DNA of 64,000 bases. It comes from an uncultured Pelagibacteraceae bacterium (GTDB lineage: Bacteria > Pseudomonadota > Alphaproteobacteria > Pelagibacterales > Pelagibacteraceae). Position numbers and translations under genes: made by a program. Positions 48,483 through 58,009 of this stretch are shown one piece after another; the stretch's first letter is position 1, and each line of letters begins with the position of its first letter. A model generated the notes under the pieces. The model had not been told where the DNA came from. It made no database searches and worked only from the letters and a program-made list of their open reading frames with translations. The stretch spans positions 1 through 64,000 of the forward strand of contig CACLMD010000002.1 in assembly GCA_902607945.1 (NCBI GenBank), read 5' to 3'.

Positions 48483-49738
48483 TGAGTAAAATTATTAAAG
48501 TTAAGTCAAGACAAGTTTATGATAGTAGGGGAAATCCTACTGTAGAAGCTGAAGTCTATACCTCTAATTTAAGTGCGTCAGCTATTTGCCCCTCAGGAGC
48601 ATCAACAGGAACGTATGAAGCTTTTGAAAAAAGGGATAAAAATGATAAAAGATATCTTGGTAAAAGTGTACTAAATGCAGTTAATCTAATTAATACAAAA
48701 ATTTCAAAAAAATTAAAAGGTTACAGTGTTCATGATCAAGAAAGAATAGACACTTTAATGATAAATTTAGATGGCACAAAACAAAAAACTAAATTAGGTG
48801 CAAATGCAATTTTAGCTGTTTCAATGGCTGTTAAAAAATTATCAGCTAAAATAAAAAAAATTCCTTTATATAAAAGTTTTTTAATCAAAAAAAATTTTCA
48901 GTTACCATATCCGTTAATGAACATAATAAATGGCGGTGCCCATGCTAATAATGGTCTCAGAATTCAAGAATTCATGATTAGACCAGACAAAGCAAAAAGC
49001 TTTACTGAAGCTATTAGAATATGTTTTCTAGTAATTAAAAATTTAAGTAAATTAATAAAAGACAAAGGTCTATCCACTTCAGTAGGTGATGAAGGTGGAT
49101 TTGCTCCAATGATAAGTAGTAACAATCAGGCCTTAGACTTAATAGTTTCTGCAATAAAAAAAGCCGGTTTTACTAATGGAAAAGATGTTTCAATTTGTTT
49201 AGATGTTGCGGCTAACGAATTATATAAAAAGAATAAATATTCTATACACTCAAAAAGTTATATTTCTGTAAAAAAATCAATTTTAGAATATAAAAAAGTT
49301 GTAAAGAAATATAAGATTAAATCAATAGAAGACCCTTTTGCTGAAAATGATTGGCAAGCTTGGAATAAATTAATGAAATCTTTAAGGAATGTCCAAATTG
49401 TTGGAGATGATTTATATGTTACAAACTTAGAAAGATTAAAAAAAGGTTTTTTAAATATTTCCTCCAATGCAATTTTAATTAAATTAAATCAGATTGGTAC
49501 AGTTTCTGAAACAATTGATGTTATTAGATTTGCACAAATAATAGGTTATAAAACTGTCATTTCACACAGATCAGGAGATAGTGAGGATACATTTATAGCT
49601 GATTTAGCGGTTGGAACTAATTCTAATCAAATCAAAACCGGATCTTTAGCAAGATCTGAAAGAGTAGCTAAATATAATCAACTAATACGTATAGAAGAAG
49701 ACCTTGGAAAAAAAGCTAGAATGAATAAAATTCATTAA
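48482..49738 (+). CDS. eno: Enolase
   Basis: Glycolytic enzyme converting 2-phosphoglycerate to phosphoenolpyruvate (418 residues). Motifs: SRQVYDSRGNPTVE, PSGASTGTYEA, NIINGGAHANNGL, GDEGGFAP (catalytic Glu), KLNQIGTVSE (catalytic Lys) and SHRSGDSEDTFIADLA. The metal ligand region reads IEDPFAENDW. The start is GTG at 48482, overlapping the kdsA stop. The ATG of the next gene overlaps its stop. Confidence 0.97.
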   Translation: MSKIIKVKSRQVYDSRGNPTVEAEVYTSNLSASAICPSGASTGTYEAFEKRDKNDKRYLGKSVLNAVNLINTKISKKLKGYSVHDQERIDTLMINLDGTKQKTKLGANAILAVSMAVKKLSAKIKKIPLYKSFLIKKNFQLPYPLMNIINGGAHANNGLRIQEFMIRPDKAKSFTEAIRICFLVIKNLSKLIKDKGLSTSVGDEGGFAPMISSNNQALDLIVSAIKKAGFTNGKDVSICLDVAANELYKKNKYSIHSKSYISVKKSILEYKKVVKKYKIKSIEDPFAENDWQAWNKLMKSLRNVQIVGDDLYVTNLERLKKGFLNISSNAILIKLNQIGTVSETIDVIRFAQIIGYKTVISHRSGDSEDTFIADLAVGTNSNQIKTGSLARSERVAKYNQLIRIEEDLGKKARMNKIH

Positions 49739-50040
49739 TGCTAAAAAATCTAAATAAAAACTATTTTTTATTAATTTCGACTTTTTTAGTCTTTTATTTT
49801 TTCTTTAATTTAATGTCAGGTGAAAGAGGTTTAATTTCATATCTAGAAAAAAAAGAAATTCTTAAAGATTTAAAAATTAAAGATTTAAAATTGACTAAAA
49901 ATATTGAAAAATATGATTTAAAGAACTCTTTATTAAGTGACAATCTTGATCTTGATTATGTAGAAATTCTAATTAGAGAAAGGTTTTTATTTGGTAAAAA
50001 AGGAGAAAAAATTTATATAATTAAAAATAATGAAAATTAG
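49738..50040 (+). CDS. ftsB: Septum formation initiator (FtsB/DivIC) family protein
   Basis: The 100 residues have a short N-terminal cytoplasmic end, one helix (about 9-26) and a charged coiled-coil-like segment of Lys/Leu/Asp residues (about 34-70). The C-terminal [20 protein letters not shown] fits the FtsB/DivIC family end. Such proteins link early and late divisome parts at the septum. The call rests on shape and on position right after eno, where alphaproteobacteria carry this gene. In relatives pdhABC follows; here lipA overlaps its end. Confidence 0.8.
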   Translation: MLKNLNKNYFLLISTFLVFYFFFNLMSGERGLISYLEKKEILKDLKIKDLKLTKNIEKYDLKNSLLSDNLDLDYVEILIRERFLFGKKGEKIYIIKNNEN

Positions 50041-50956
50041 ACCCAGACATCCAGAAAAAGTAAAAAATCCAATCAATCCTATTAAGAAAAAACCTGACTG
50101 GATAAGATCTAAACTTATTAATAGTAAAGAATTTTTTTTAACAAAAACAATTGTTAATAAAAATAATCTGGTAACTGTTTGCCAGGAAGCTAATTGCCCC
50201 AATATTACTGAATGTTGGAGTAAAAGACACGCAACATTTATGATTATGGGAGATACTTGTACTAGAGCATGTGCTTTTTGTGATGTTAAAACTGGCAAAC
50301 CAGGTAAACTAGATGAATTTGAACCTGTAAAAATTGCTCAAGCAGTTAAAAAATTGAATTTAAAACATGTAGTAATTACTTCAGTCGATCGAGATGATTT
50401 GGATGATGGTGGATCAAATCATTTTTTTAAAGTAATAAATCAAACTAGAAAGACTAATCAAAATACCACTATAGAAGTGTTAACTCCAGATTTTTTAAGA
50501 AAAGGTGATGCTTATAAAAAAGTTTTAGAGGCAAACCCAGACGTTTTTAATCACAATATTGAAACTGTACCAAGTTTATATTTAAAAGTAAGACCTGGAT
50601 CGAGGTATTTTGCATCTTTAGAACTTCTAAAAAAGGCTAAAGAAATTAATAAAAAAGTTTTTACTAAATCTGGAATAATGGTTGGTTTAGGTGAAAACAA
50701 ACATGAAATAGTTCAAGTAATGGATGATCTTAAATCAGCTGATGTCGACTTTTTAACCATTGGACAATACCTACAACCATCAGTAAAACATTTTCCATTA
50801 GATAGATATTATACTCCACAGGAATTTGATGAACTTGGAGCTATTGCTAAATCAAAAGGATTTTTATTAGTTTCTTCTTCTCCTTTAACAAGATCTTCTT
50901 ATCATGCTGATGAAGATTTTCTGAAATTACAACAAAACAGAATTAATAACCATTAA
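50030..50956 (+). CDS. lipA: Lipoyl synthase
   Basis: Radical-SAM enzyme inserting two sulfurs into octanoyl groups to make lipoyl cofactors. The auxiliary cluster cysteines are C51, C56 and C62 ([13 protein letters not shown]). The SAM-cluster cysteines are C77, C81 and C84 (CTRACAFC). The C-terminal RSSYHADE contains the conserved serine cluster ligand. Length (308) is typical. It starts inside the ftsB-like gene and ends overlapping ratA by one base. Confidence 0.97.
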   Translation: MKIRPRHPEKVKNPINPIKKKPDWIRSKLINSKEFFLTKTIVNKNNLVTVCQEANCPNITECWSKRHATFMIMGDTCTRACAFCDVKTGKPGKLDEFEPVKIAQAVKKLNLKHVVITSVDRDDLDDGGSNHFFKVINQTRKTNQNTTIEVLTPDFLRKGDAYKKVLEANPDVFNHNIETVPSLYLKVRPGSRYFASLELLKKAKEINKKVFTKSGIMVGLGENKHEIVQVMDDLKSADVDFLTIGQYLQPSVKHFPLDRYYTPQEFDELGAIAKSKGFLLVSSSPLTRSSYHADEDFLKLQQNRINNH

Positions 50957-51393
50957 TGCCCAAAGCTTCTGTTACACGTCAAATAGCACGTGAAAAACAA
51001 AAATTAATTGACTTTGTATTAGATATTGAAAAGTATCCAGAATTTATTCCATTTTGTATAGAGTCAAAAGTCTATGAAAGAAATGATATCAAAGATGAAA
51101 TAGCAATCATAGCTGACTTAACTATTGGTAAAAAACCCTTTGTTGATACTTATAAAAGTGACGTTAGATATAATAAAAAAGATGACACAATTCACGTAAC
51201 TAATATTGGTGGTCCTTTAAAACACCTAGAAAATAACTGGAAGTTTATTCAAAAAGATGATTTTACCGAAGTTCATTTTGATGTTGATTTTGAAATAAAA
51301 AATAAGTTTTTAGATGTTATTATGACAAAATCATTTGAATTTGGATTGAATAAAATTGCAGACGCATTTCAAGATAGAGCTGAAAAAATCTAA
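50956..51393 (+). CDS. ratA: START-domain protein of the RatA/COQ10 family
   Basis: The 145 residues form one polyketide-cyclase/START-like domain, with FVLDIEKYPEFIPFCIES near the N-terminus and a C-terminal amphipathic helix. COQ10-type proteins bind ubiquinone and help respiration; the E. coli homologue RatA was first described as a toxin. With complex I in the same genome a quinone role is more likely, but this is inference. The position after lipA is conserved in alphaproteobacteria. Its last four bases overlap the convergent pncC gene. Confidence 0.85.
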   Translation: MPKASVTRQIAREKQKLIDFVLDIEKYPEFIPFCIESKVYERNDIKDEIAIIADLTIGKKPFVDTYKSDVRYNKKDDTIHVTNIGGPLKHLENNWKFIQKDDFTEVHFDVDFEIKNKFLDVIMTKSFEFGLNKIADAFQDRAEKI

Positions 51394-51851
51394 ATTAGAG
51401 AATTTACAGCTTTAATAGCCTTTTTAACTGTAGCTCTCTGAATTGATATTCTTTTCTTTGTTTTAAATAGATTTTTAATAATTATTATTTTATTTGCTTT
51501 TTTAATGCCAATATAAACCAATCCGATAGGTTTTTTTTTAGTTCCTCCATTTGGTCCTGCAATACCTGTTATAGAAACATTAATATTTGCTTTAGATATT
51601 TTTGACAAATTTATCACCATAGCTTTGCAACACTCAGGGCTTACAGCACCATATTTAATAATTATATTTTTATTAATATTTAAAATTTTTATTTTTGCTT
51701 GATTTGAATATGTAATAAAGCCCATATTAAATACTTTAGATGCACCACTTACAGATGTAATAGTATTTGCAAGCAATCCACCAGTACAAGACTCAACAAA
51801 GGATATTTTTAGTTTTTTTTTAGTTAATTTTTTTACTAAGGAATTCATCAA
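51390..51851 (-). CDS. pncC: CinA C-terminal-type nicotinamide-nucleotide amidase
   Basis: Deamidates nicotinamide mononucleotide in pyridine nucleotide recycling. The 153 residues are just the CinA C-terminal domain: SFVESCTGGLLANTITSVSGAS (the usual AESCTGG with V for A) and ITGIAGPNGGTKKKPIGLVY. The MoaB-like N-terminal domain of full CinA is absent, as in most stand-alone PncC. It overlaps pgpA by four bases and ratA by four bases at the 3' end. Confidence 0.9.
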   Translation of the reverse strand: MMNSLVKKLTKKKLKISFVESCTGGLLANTITSVSGASKVFNMGFITYSNQAKIKILNINKNIIIKYGAVSPECCKAMVINLSKISKANINVSITGIAGPNGGTKKKPIGLVYIGIKKANKIIIIKNLFKTKKRISIQRATVKKAIKAVNSLI

Positions 51852-52351
51852 ATTAAATAGCTACTTAAAACCATAAAGCAAATCAAAGATAAAACAACAT
51901 ATAAACCTGCAAAAACATCATCCATAATTACTCCAAAACTATTCTTAAAATTTTTGTCAAAAAAACTAACCGGAAATGGTTTTTTAATATCAAAAAATCT
52001 AAATAACACAAAACAGATAGAATAAAAAATAATTGCTTCATCAGAAGATTTTTCAGTTCCATGAGAAATTTCATATAAATAAATTGGAATTGATTGACCA
52101 ATAAATTCATCAATTATAATTTCACCAGGATCTTTGTTTTCATTGTCTTTGATATGACTCGTTATGGCTGGAAAAGAATAAATAAAAATCAATACCAAAC
52201 CTACCAATATTAAATTTGATGAAATATTGAAAACATGAAATAAGATATATAATATAACAATTGTTGCTAAGGAACCAATGGTTCCAGGAATAATTCTTAC
52301 ATTTCCTAAACCAAACATTGTTACAAATAATGAATTAAATTTTTTATTCAT
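51848..52351 (-). CDS. pgpA: Phosphatidylglycerophosphatase A
   Basis: Membrane phosphatase making phosphatidylglycerol from its phosphate. The 167 residues show GLGNVRIIPGTIGSLATI at the N-terminus, DPGEIIIDEFIGQ (catalytic acidic motif) and GVIMDDVFAGLY near the C-terminus, with four hydrophobic helices. It acts downstream of CdsA (also in this window). It overlaps ispDF by eight bases. Confidence 0.93.
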   Translation of the reverse strand: MNKKFNSLFVTMFGLGNVRIIPGTIGSLATIVILYILFHVFNISSNLILVGLVLIFIYSFPAITSHIKDNENKDPGEIIIDEFIGQSIPIYLYEISHGTEKSSDEAIIFYSICFVLFRFFDIKKPFPVSFFDKNFKNSFGVIMDDVFAGLYVVLSLICFMVLSSYLI

Positions 52352-53450
52352 ATTTTGTTATTGAGGTTATAACTTCACAAGCAATTGCTTTTTCCTTACC
52401 TATTAATCCCAATTTTTCAACTGTTTTGCCTTTAAGATTAATAAATTTCAAATCTAAATTTAATAAAGATGAGAGAGATTTTGTAATTTTATTCCTGTAT
52501 TTTGAAACCTTGGGTTTTTGACAAATCAAATTGATATCAACATTGTTAATAAAAAAGTTCTTACTATGCAATTTATTAATAATTGGTTTTAACATTTTTG
52601 AGGATCTAATATTTTTGAATTTATTTTTATTGCTTGGAAAATGAGAGCCAATATCTTTTTGTCTTAAAGCACCCAATAAAGCATCAGTTATTGCATGTAA
52701 AATTACATCACCATCAGAGTGACCTTGCAAACCTGAATGAAAAGGAATTTTAATACCACCAAGATACAACGATTTTCCTTTTATTAATTTGTGAATATCA
52801 AATCCAATTCCAAAATAATTTTTTGTTTTTTTTATATCTTCTCGATAAGTTATTTTGTTATTTTTATTTTCACCTTTTATAAATTTGATTTTTATATTGT
52901 TTTCAATAAATAGTGTAGCTTCATCAGAAATAACCTTATTTTGTGTGGTAGCAAGGTTATATAAATTCTTATATCTAAAAGCTTGAGGTGTTTGAGTTAA
53001 AAAAGCTTTGTTTTTATTTAAGTTGTATATTTCATTTTTAATTTTATATTTAATAGAGTCTTTTGAAATGATCACTGGAATAACTGCAATATTTTTTTTT
53101 AAATTTTTAATTAAACTTTTTAATAGTTTTATTGAAAAATCAGGTCTTGCAGCATCGTGGATTAAAACATTTAATGGTTGAAATTTTTCAATTTTTTTAA
53201 GACCAATTAAAGAAGAGTCCGATCTTTCTTTACTGCCTTTTATTATTAAAACATTTTTAGGATATTTTTTTTTGATTTTTGTTGGATTATCTACAACCAA
53301 AATAATCTTCTTAAAAAGCTTTGAATTTAATGCTTTTTCCAGTGAATGCTCAAATAATTCTTTGTTTTTATAAAAAAAATATTGTTTTGGCTTTTTATAA
53401 TTAAATCTTTTGCCTGATCCAGCTGCTAAAATTATAAAGTAGTTGTTCAT
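52344..53450 (-). CDS. ispDF: Bifunctional IspD/IspF (MEP cytidylyltransferase / MECDP synthase)
   Basis: Two steps of the MEP isoprenoid pathway in one 368-residue chain. IspD part (about 1-208): ILAAGSGKRF, HDAARPDFS and TQTPQAFRY. IspF part (about 211-368): metal ligands D218 and H220 in GFDIHKL and H252 in the GHSDGDVILHA block. Fused IspDF is usual in alphaproteobacteria; IspE must be encoded elsewhere. It is transcribed away from ntrY, with a 27-base shared upstream gap. Confidence 0.95.
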   Translation of the reverse strand: MNNYFIILAAGSGKRFNYKKPKQYFFYKNKELFEHSLEKALNSKLFKKIILVVDNPTKIKKKYPKNVLIIKGSKERSDSSLIGLKKIEKFQPLNVLIHDAARPDFSIKLLKSLIKNLKKNIAVIPVIISKDSIKYKIKNEIYNLNKNKAFLTQTPQAFRYKNLYNLATTQNKVISDEATLFIENNIKIKFIKGENKNNKITYREDIKKTKNYFGIGFDIHKLIKGKSLYLGGIKIPFHSGLQGHSDGDVILHAITDALLGALRQKDIGSHFPSNKNKFKNIRSSKMLKPIINKLHSKNFFINNVDINLICQKPKVSKYRNKITKSLSSLLNLDLKFINLKGKTVEKLGLIGKEKAIACEVITSITKYE

Positions 53451-53477
53451 TTATTGTTACTATATTATCTCTAAATT

Positions 53478-55268
53478 ATGCGAGAGTTTTTTAAAAAGAA
53501 TATATTAATTATCATATTATTTCTAATTACTCTATCTGCTGGTTTTTTTACATTTTTAACATTTATTGACAAAAGTATTATCGTTTTAAACCAACAAAAT
53601 CTTCAATATTTATTAATTTCAAATATTTTCTTATTTATTCTACTGTTTGTTCTTGTTTATTTTGAAATCAAAAAATCAATCAAATCTGACATAGATAAAG
53701 ATGGTATAATATCGAATAAAAAATATATTACTTATTTTTCACTATTTACCCTCATACCCTCTGTTCTTATTTCTATTTTCTCCTTATTTCTATTTTCATT
53801 TGCTCTAGAAAAATATTTTGACAAAAAAGTTACTACAGTTGTTAACAATTCCTATGAATTAGCAAAAAATTATGTTCAGGATGTTGGAAGTAAAGTTGAA
53901 GCAGACATTATTCTTATAGCTTTTGATACTAACAAAAGTGCAAATTTTCTTAATAATGATTCAAATGAATATTCGAGATTTTTAAAGACACAAAAATTAA
54001 TTAGAGACATTGATGAAATACATATTATTGATCAGGATAAAAATTTACTTTTTTCAAATTTAGATGATAAAAAAAAATATATTCCACCATTGGATAAAGC
54101 TTTAAAATTAGTCCTAGAAGATGATAGACCTTTAAAGATTATTAATGCACCTAATAATATTTCAGCAGCTATAATAAGGTTACAGGCTTTTGATAATAGA
54201 TTTTTGTATGTTGTTAAATATTTAGATAAAAACATTTCAAATTATCTCACAGAGTCTCAAGAAGCTATTAACTTTTACTATACTGTTGAGGAAAAAAGTA
54301 CTGGTATAAAAATTTCTTTTGCTATTATTTATTTAATAATTGTTACATTACTAATGTTTATTTCAATCTCGATTGCAATTCGGTTTTCATCAAGATTTTT
54401 TAGATCAATTAATAATTTAATTTTTGCTTCTTCAGCTATTGGTAAAGGAAATTTAGATATTAAAGTCCCAGAAATTAAAACTGATAAAGATTTAGAAAAA
54501 TTAAATTCAAATTTTAATTCAATGATAAATCAGCTTAAATCTCAACAGGAAAAATTAATTATAAATGAAAGACATGAGGCTTGGGGAAGTCTGGCAAGAA
54601 AATTAGCCCACGAAATAAAAAATCCATTAACACCTATTCAATTAACAATTGATACAATTAAGACCAAATACTTAAATCAAATTGACAATAAAGATAAATC
54701 AAATTTTGATGAGAATCTTAAAATTATTAACTCTCAAATAAAACAAATTGGAAATTTAGTAAATGAATTTTCTGATTTTGCAAGAATGCCTAAACCAATC
54801 CTGAAAGAAAATGATTTAGTAAAGATAATAAATGATAATATTAAGTTAATATCAGAACTTGATAAAAATATTAAAATAAAATTTAAGACTAATTCTCAAA
54901 TAGTTTTTTTTAAAGGAGATAAAGAACAATTAAGTAGAGTGTTTTTTAATCTAATTAAAAACTCAATTGAAAGTATTAAGCAAAAAGAGGAAAAAAACCC
55001 TGATTTTAATAAGGAAATATCTATTGAAATTAGAGAAAATAATGATCATATATTTATAACTATTATTGATAATGGCAAAGGTTTTGATAATTTTAAAAAT
55101 AACATTAAGGACATATTGCACCCATATTTCACTACTAAAAAAAATGGAACTGGATTAGGTCTCTCAATTGTAAACAAAATTATAAATGATCATAATGGAA
55201 AAATAGATTTTATCCCAATAGAAAATGGTGCAGAGGTTAATATTACTTTTAATTTAAATGATAGCTGA
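53478..55268 (+). CDS. ntrY: Membrane sensor histidine kinase NtrY
   Basis: Sensor of the NtrYX two-component system (596 residues). Helices at about 8-30, 44-64 and 85-110 precede an extracytoplasmic domain (~111-278) and a fourth helix (~280-302). A HAMP-like linker follows, then the H-box with His378 in KLAHEIKNPLTP. The ATPase has N-box FFNLIKNSIES, G1 IIDNGKGF, F-box HPYFTTKKNG and G2 GTGLGLS. No separate PAS domain is obvious. ntrX overlaps its end by 11 bases. Confidence 0.93.
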   Translation: MREFFKKNILIIILFLITLSAGFFTFLTFIDKSIIVLNQQNLQYLLISNIFLFILLFVLVYFEIKKSIKSDIDKDGIISNKKYITYFSLFTLIPSVLISIFSLFLFSFALEKYFDKKVTTVVNNSYELAKNYVQDVGSKVEADIILIAFDTNKSANFLNNDSNEYSRFLKTQKLIRDIDEIHIIDQDKNLLFSNLDDKKKYIPPLDKALKLVLEDDRPLKIINAPNNISAAIIRLQAFDNRFLYVVKYLDKNISNYLTESQEAINFYYTVEEKSTGIKISFAIIYLIIVTLLMFISISIAIRFSSRFFRSINNLIFASSAIGKGNLDIKVPEIKTDKDLEKLNSNFNSMINQLKSQQEKLIINERHEAWGSLARKLAHEIKNPLTPIQLTIDTIKTKYLNQIDNKDKSNFDENLKIINSQIKQIGNLVNEFSDFARMPKPILKENDLVKIINDNIKLISELDKNIKIKFKTNSQIVFFKGDKEQLSRVFFNLIKNSIESIKQKEEKNPDFNKEISIEIRENNDHIFITIIDNGKGFDNFKNNIKDILHPYFTTKKNGTGLGLSIVNKIINDHNGKIDFIPIENGAEVNITFNLNDS

Positions 55269-56613
55269 AATACTTATAGTTGATGACAATTCGGATATAA
55301 GAAATATTTTAAGAGAACTTATTCTTGATGCTGGTTACTCAACTAGAGTTGCAGCTAATTATAATCAGGCTTTAAGTGAAATTGATAAAAAAATGCCTGA
55401 TGTAGCAATACTAGATGTTAAACTTGATAAAGGTGACAATGATGGCATCCAATTACTTTCTCATATTAAATCTAAAAATAAAGATGTTCCAGTAATTATG
55501 ATTTCAGGCCATGCTAACATTGAAATGGCTGTAGATTCTTTAAAACATGGCGCATTTGAATTTGTTGAAAAACCATTTGATCAAGCAAGATTATTAAATT
55601 TTATTAGCAGGGCTGTAGAAAATTTAAATTTAAAAAATCAAAATAAAGAATACGAAACTAAACTTTTTTCTTCTTATGATCTAATAGGAGATAGCAAGAA
55701 TATATCAACTATTAGAGATCAAATTGAAAAAATTTCAATAACAGATAGTAGAATTTTTATTAACGGTCCTTCAGGATCAGGTAAAGAACTTATTGCAAGA
55801 AAAATTCATAAAAAATCAAAAAGAAAAGATAATCAATTTGTAATTCTTAATGGAGCTTTACTAGATAATAATAAATATGAGTCTGAGTTATTTGGTGAAG
55901 AAAAATTAGATGGTTCAATATCATATGGTGCTTTGGAAAAAGCTAACAAAGGAACATTACTTATTGATCATATATCAGAGATTCCATTAGATATTCAGTC
56001 TAAAATTCTTAGAGTTTTAATTGATCAAAAATTTAAAAGAATTAACGGATCTAATGATGTAAAAGTTGATGTAAGATTAATTTGTTCTTCTAATAAAGAT
56101 CTTAAAAATGAAATTGAGTTAGGTAATTTTAGAGAAGATCTTTATCATAGAATAAGTGTATTCGAAATTTATGTAGAGCCTTTAAATAATAGAATTTCAG
56201 ATATTCCTTTATTAATTAAATATTTTTCAAATATGATTTCAGAAAATTATAATATTAAGACTTTAGAAATAGACGACAATGACAGTTATATTTTAAACCA
56301 CAATTGGAAAGGAAATGTTAGAGAATTAAGAAATTTAATTGAAAGAATTGCAATACTACAACCAGATAATAAACAAAAAATATCAAATATAATTAAAGAA
56401 TCTCTTAAAACTGAAAACTTAAATGATAAAATAACAGAAAATAGCCTTTCTGTGCCATTAAAAGAAGCTAGAGAAAAATTTGAAAAAGAGTATTTAACTG
56501 TTCAATTAAAAAAATTTAATGGAAATATATCTAAAACAGCTAATTTTGTTGGAATGGAAAGAAGTGCACTTCACAGAAAATTAAAAGGACTTGGAATTAA
56601 AGAATTTAACTAA
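55258..56613 (+). CDS. ntrX: Response regulator NtrX, degenerate in the AAA+ domain
   Basis: Partner of NtrY (451 residues). Receiver domain 1-120 with phosphoacceptor Asp53 (AILDVKLD) and Lys105. The AAA+ domain has Walker A GPSGSGKE (170-177). The sigma-54-contact GAFTGA loop is missing: after ELFGEEK (210-216) the sequence reads LDGSISYGALEKA. Walker B reads LLIDHISE, with His238 where a Glu is expected. The C-terminal Fis-type helix-turn-helix (~405-448) is intact. It therefore probably binds DNA without sigma-54 activation. The absent GAFTGA is also known in other alphaproteobacterial NtrX. Confidence 0.92.
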   Translation: MIAEILIVDDNSDIRNILRELILDAGYSTRVAANYNQALSEIDKKMPDVAILDVKLDKGDNDGIQLLSHIKSKNKDVPVIMISGHANIEMAVDSLKHGAFEFVEKPFDQARLLNFISRAVENLNLKNQNKEYETKLFSSYDLIGDSKNISTIRDQIEKISITDSRIFINGPSGSGKELIARKIHKKSKRKDNQFVILNGALLDNNKYESELFGEEKLDGSISYGALEKANKGTLLIDHISEIPLDIQSKILRVLIDQKFKRINGSNDVKVDVRLICSSNKDLKNEIELGNFREDLYHRISVFEIYVEPLNNRISDIPLLIKYFSNMISENYNIKTLEIDDNDSYILNHNWKGNVRELRNLIERIAILQPDNKQKISNIIKESLKTENLNDKITENSLSVPLKEAREKFEKEYLTVQLKKFNGNISKTANFVGMERSALHRKLKGLGIKEFN

Positions 56614-57999
56614 ATGAATATTATTATTTGTGGAGCTGGTAGAGTAGGGTTTACTATTGCTAAATTGTTGAGTGGGCAAGGACATTCTATAACCATAATT
56701 GACCAATCTAGTGAGGATATACAAAAAATCAACGATAGTTTAGATGTAAAAGCAATAGTTGGTAAAGGAACCTATCCATCAATACTTGAAAAAGCTAATG
56801 CTTCCGATGCAGATATGATCATAGCTGTAACCAGAAATGATGAAATTAACATGCTTATATGTCAAATAGCTTATTCAATATTTAATATTCAAAAAAAAAT
56901 AGCACGTATTCGCTCACAAGATTATTTAAACCCAAAATTTTCAAGAGTATATAATAAAGAAAATTTACCAATAGATGTAATTATTTCACCAGAAATTGAA
57001 ATTGCAAAATCTATTCAAAGAAAACTTGAAGCACCAGGAGCGCTAGATAGCGTTCCTTTTTCTGATAATAAAATTAGATTACTTGAAATATTAATTAAAG
57101 ATAACTGTAAATTGATTGATTATAAATTGAATGAATTGACTAAAAAGCATCCTCAACTAGATGCAAATATTATTGCCATTGTTAGAAATGATAAAACATT
57201 TATTCCAAAAAAAACTGATCAGATAAAATGCGATGATAAAATTTATGCTATTATTAACTCTTCTCAGATGGAAGAAACTCTAAATGCATTTGGTCATGAA
57301 GAAAAAATTTCTAAAAAAATTCTTATTGTAGGTGGAGGTAATATTGGATTTAATTTGGCTAAAAATTTAGAGGAAAGTTTAGATGAAACGAGAGTTAAAA
57401 TTGTAGAAAAAAATAAGGAGAGAGCAGAGTACTTAGCTAACAATTTAAATAATACTATTATAATTAATGGTGACGGTCTTGATGAAGAGGCTCTTGAAGA
57501 GGCTAATTTAGGTGAAACTGAAACAGTTCTTGCCTTAACTAATGATGATGAAGACAATTTAATGGTAAGTGTTCTTGTTGAAAAATTTGCTAAAGATCAA
57601 AAAGAAATTGAGGATAAACGTACTATGGCATTAATTAATAAACCAAATTATAGTTTACTTCAATCATCTCTAAAGATAGATGATATTATTGATCCAAGAA
57701 TGAATACAGTTTCGAGTATTTTGAAACATATTCATAAAGGTACAATTGAAAATGCTTATACTATTTCAAATGGAGAATACGAAGTAATAGAAGCAGAAAT
57801 TATAGAAACATCTGAATTGATAAATAAAGAAATTAAAAATGCTAATTTACCTGATGAAATTAGGATTGGAGCTGTTTTAAGAGACAAAAAAGTAATTATA
57901 CCTAGATCTGATTTTGTATTTCAAAAAGATGACAATGTTGTTTTTATTGCTAAAAATGATTCAATCCCAACTGTCGAAAATATTTTTAGGTTAAGTTAA
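56614..57999 (+). CDS. trkA: Trk system potassium uptake protein TrkA
   Basis: Cytoplasmic NAD(H)/nucleotide-binding regulator of the TrkH channel (461 residues). It contains two tandem RCK units. The first begins IICGAGRVGFTIA and the second ILIVGGGNIGFNLA (GxGxxG nucleotide loops), each followed by a TrkA-C domain. The gene follows ntrX without a gap, an order common in alphaproteobacteria. Confidence 0.94.
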   Translation: MNIIICGAGRVGFTIAKLLSGQGHSITIIDQSSEDIQKINDSLDVKAIVGKGTYPSILEKANASDADMIIAVTRNDEINMLICQIAYSIFNIQKKIARIRSQDYLNPKFSRVYNKENLPIDVIISPEIEIAKSIQRKLEAPGALDSVPFSDNKIRLLEILIKDNCKLIDYKLNELTKKHPQLDANIIAIVRNDKTFIPKKTDQIKCDDKIYAIINSSQMEETLNAFGHEEKISKKILIVGGGNIGFNLAKNLEESLDETRVKIVEKNKERAEYLANNLNNTIIINGDGLDEEALEEANLGETETVLALTNDDEDNLMVSVLVEKFAKDQKEIEDKRTMALINKPNYSLLQSSLKIDDIIDPRMNTVSSILKHIHKGTIENAYTISNGEYEVIEAEIIETSELINKEIKNANLPDEIRIGAVLRDKKVIIPRSDFVFQKDDNVVFIAKNDSIPTVENIFRLS

Positions 58000-58009
58000 T
58001 TTATTTTTA

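Noticed and set aside
53451..53477. Promoter hexamers in the 27-base gap between ispDF and ntrY
   Set aside because: The region is almost pure A/T with several TATA-like strings, so no pair could be chosen over chance, although promoters for both directions must overlap here.
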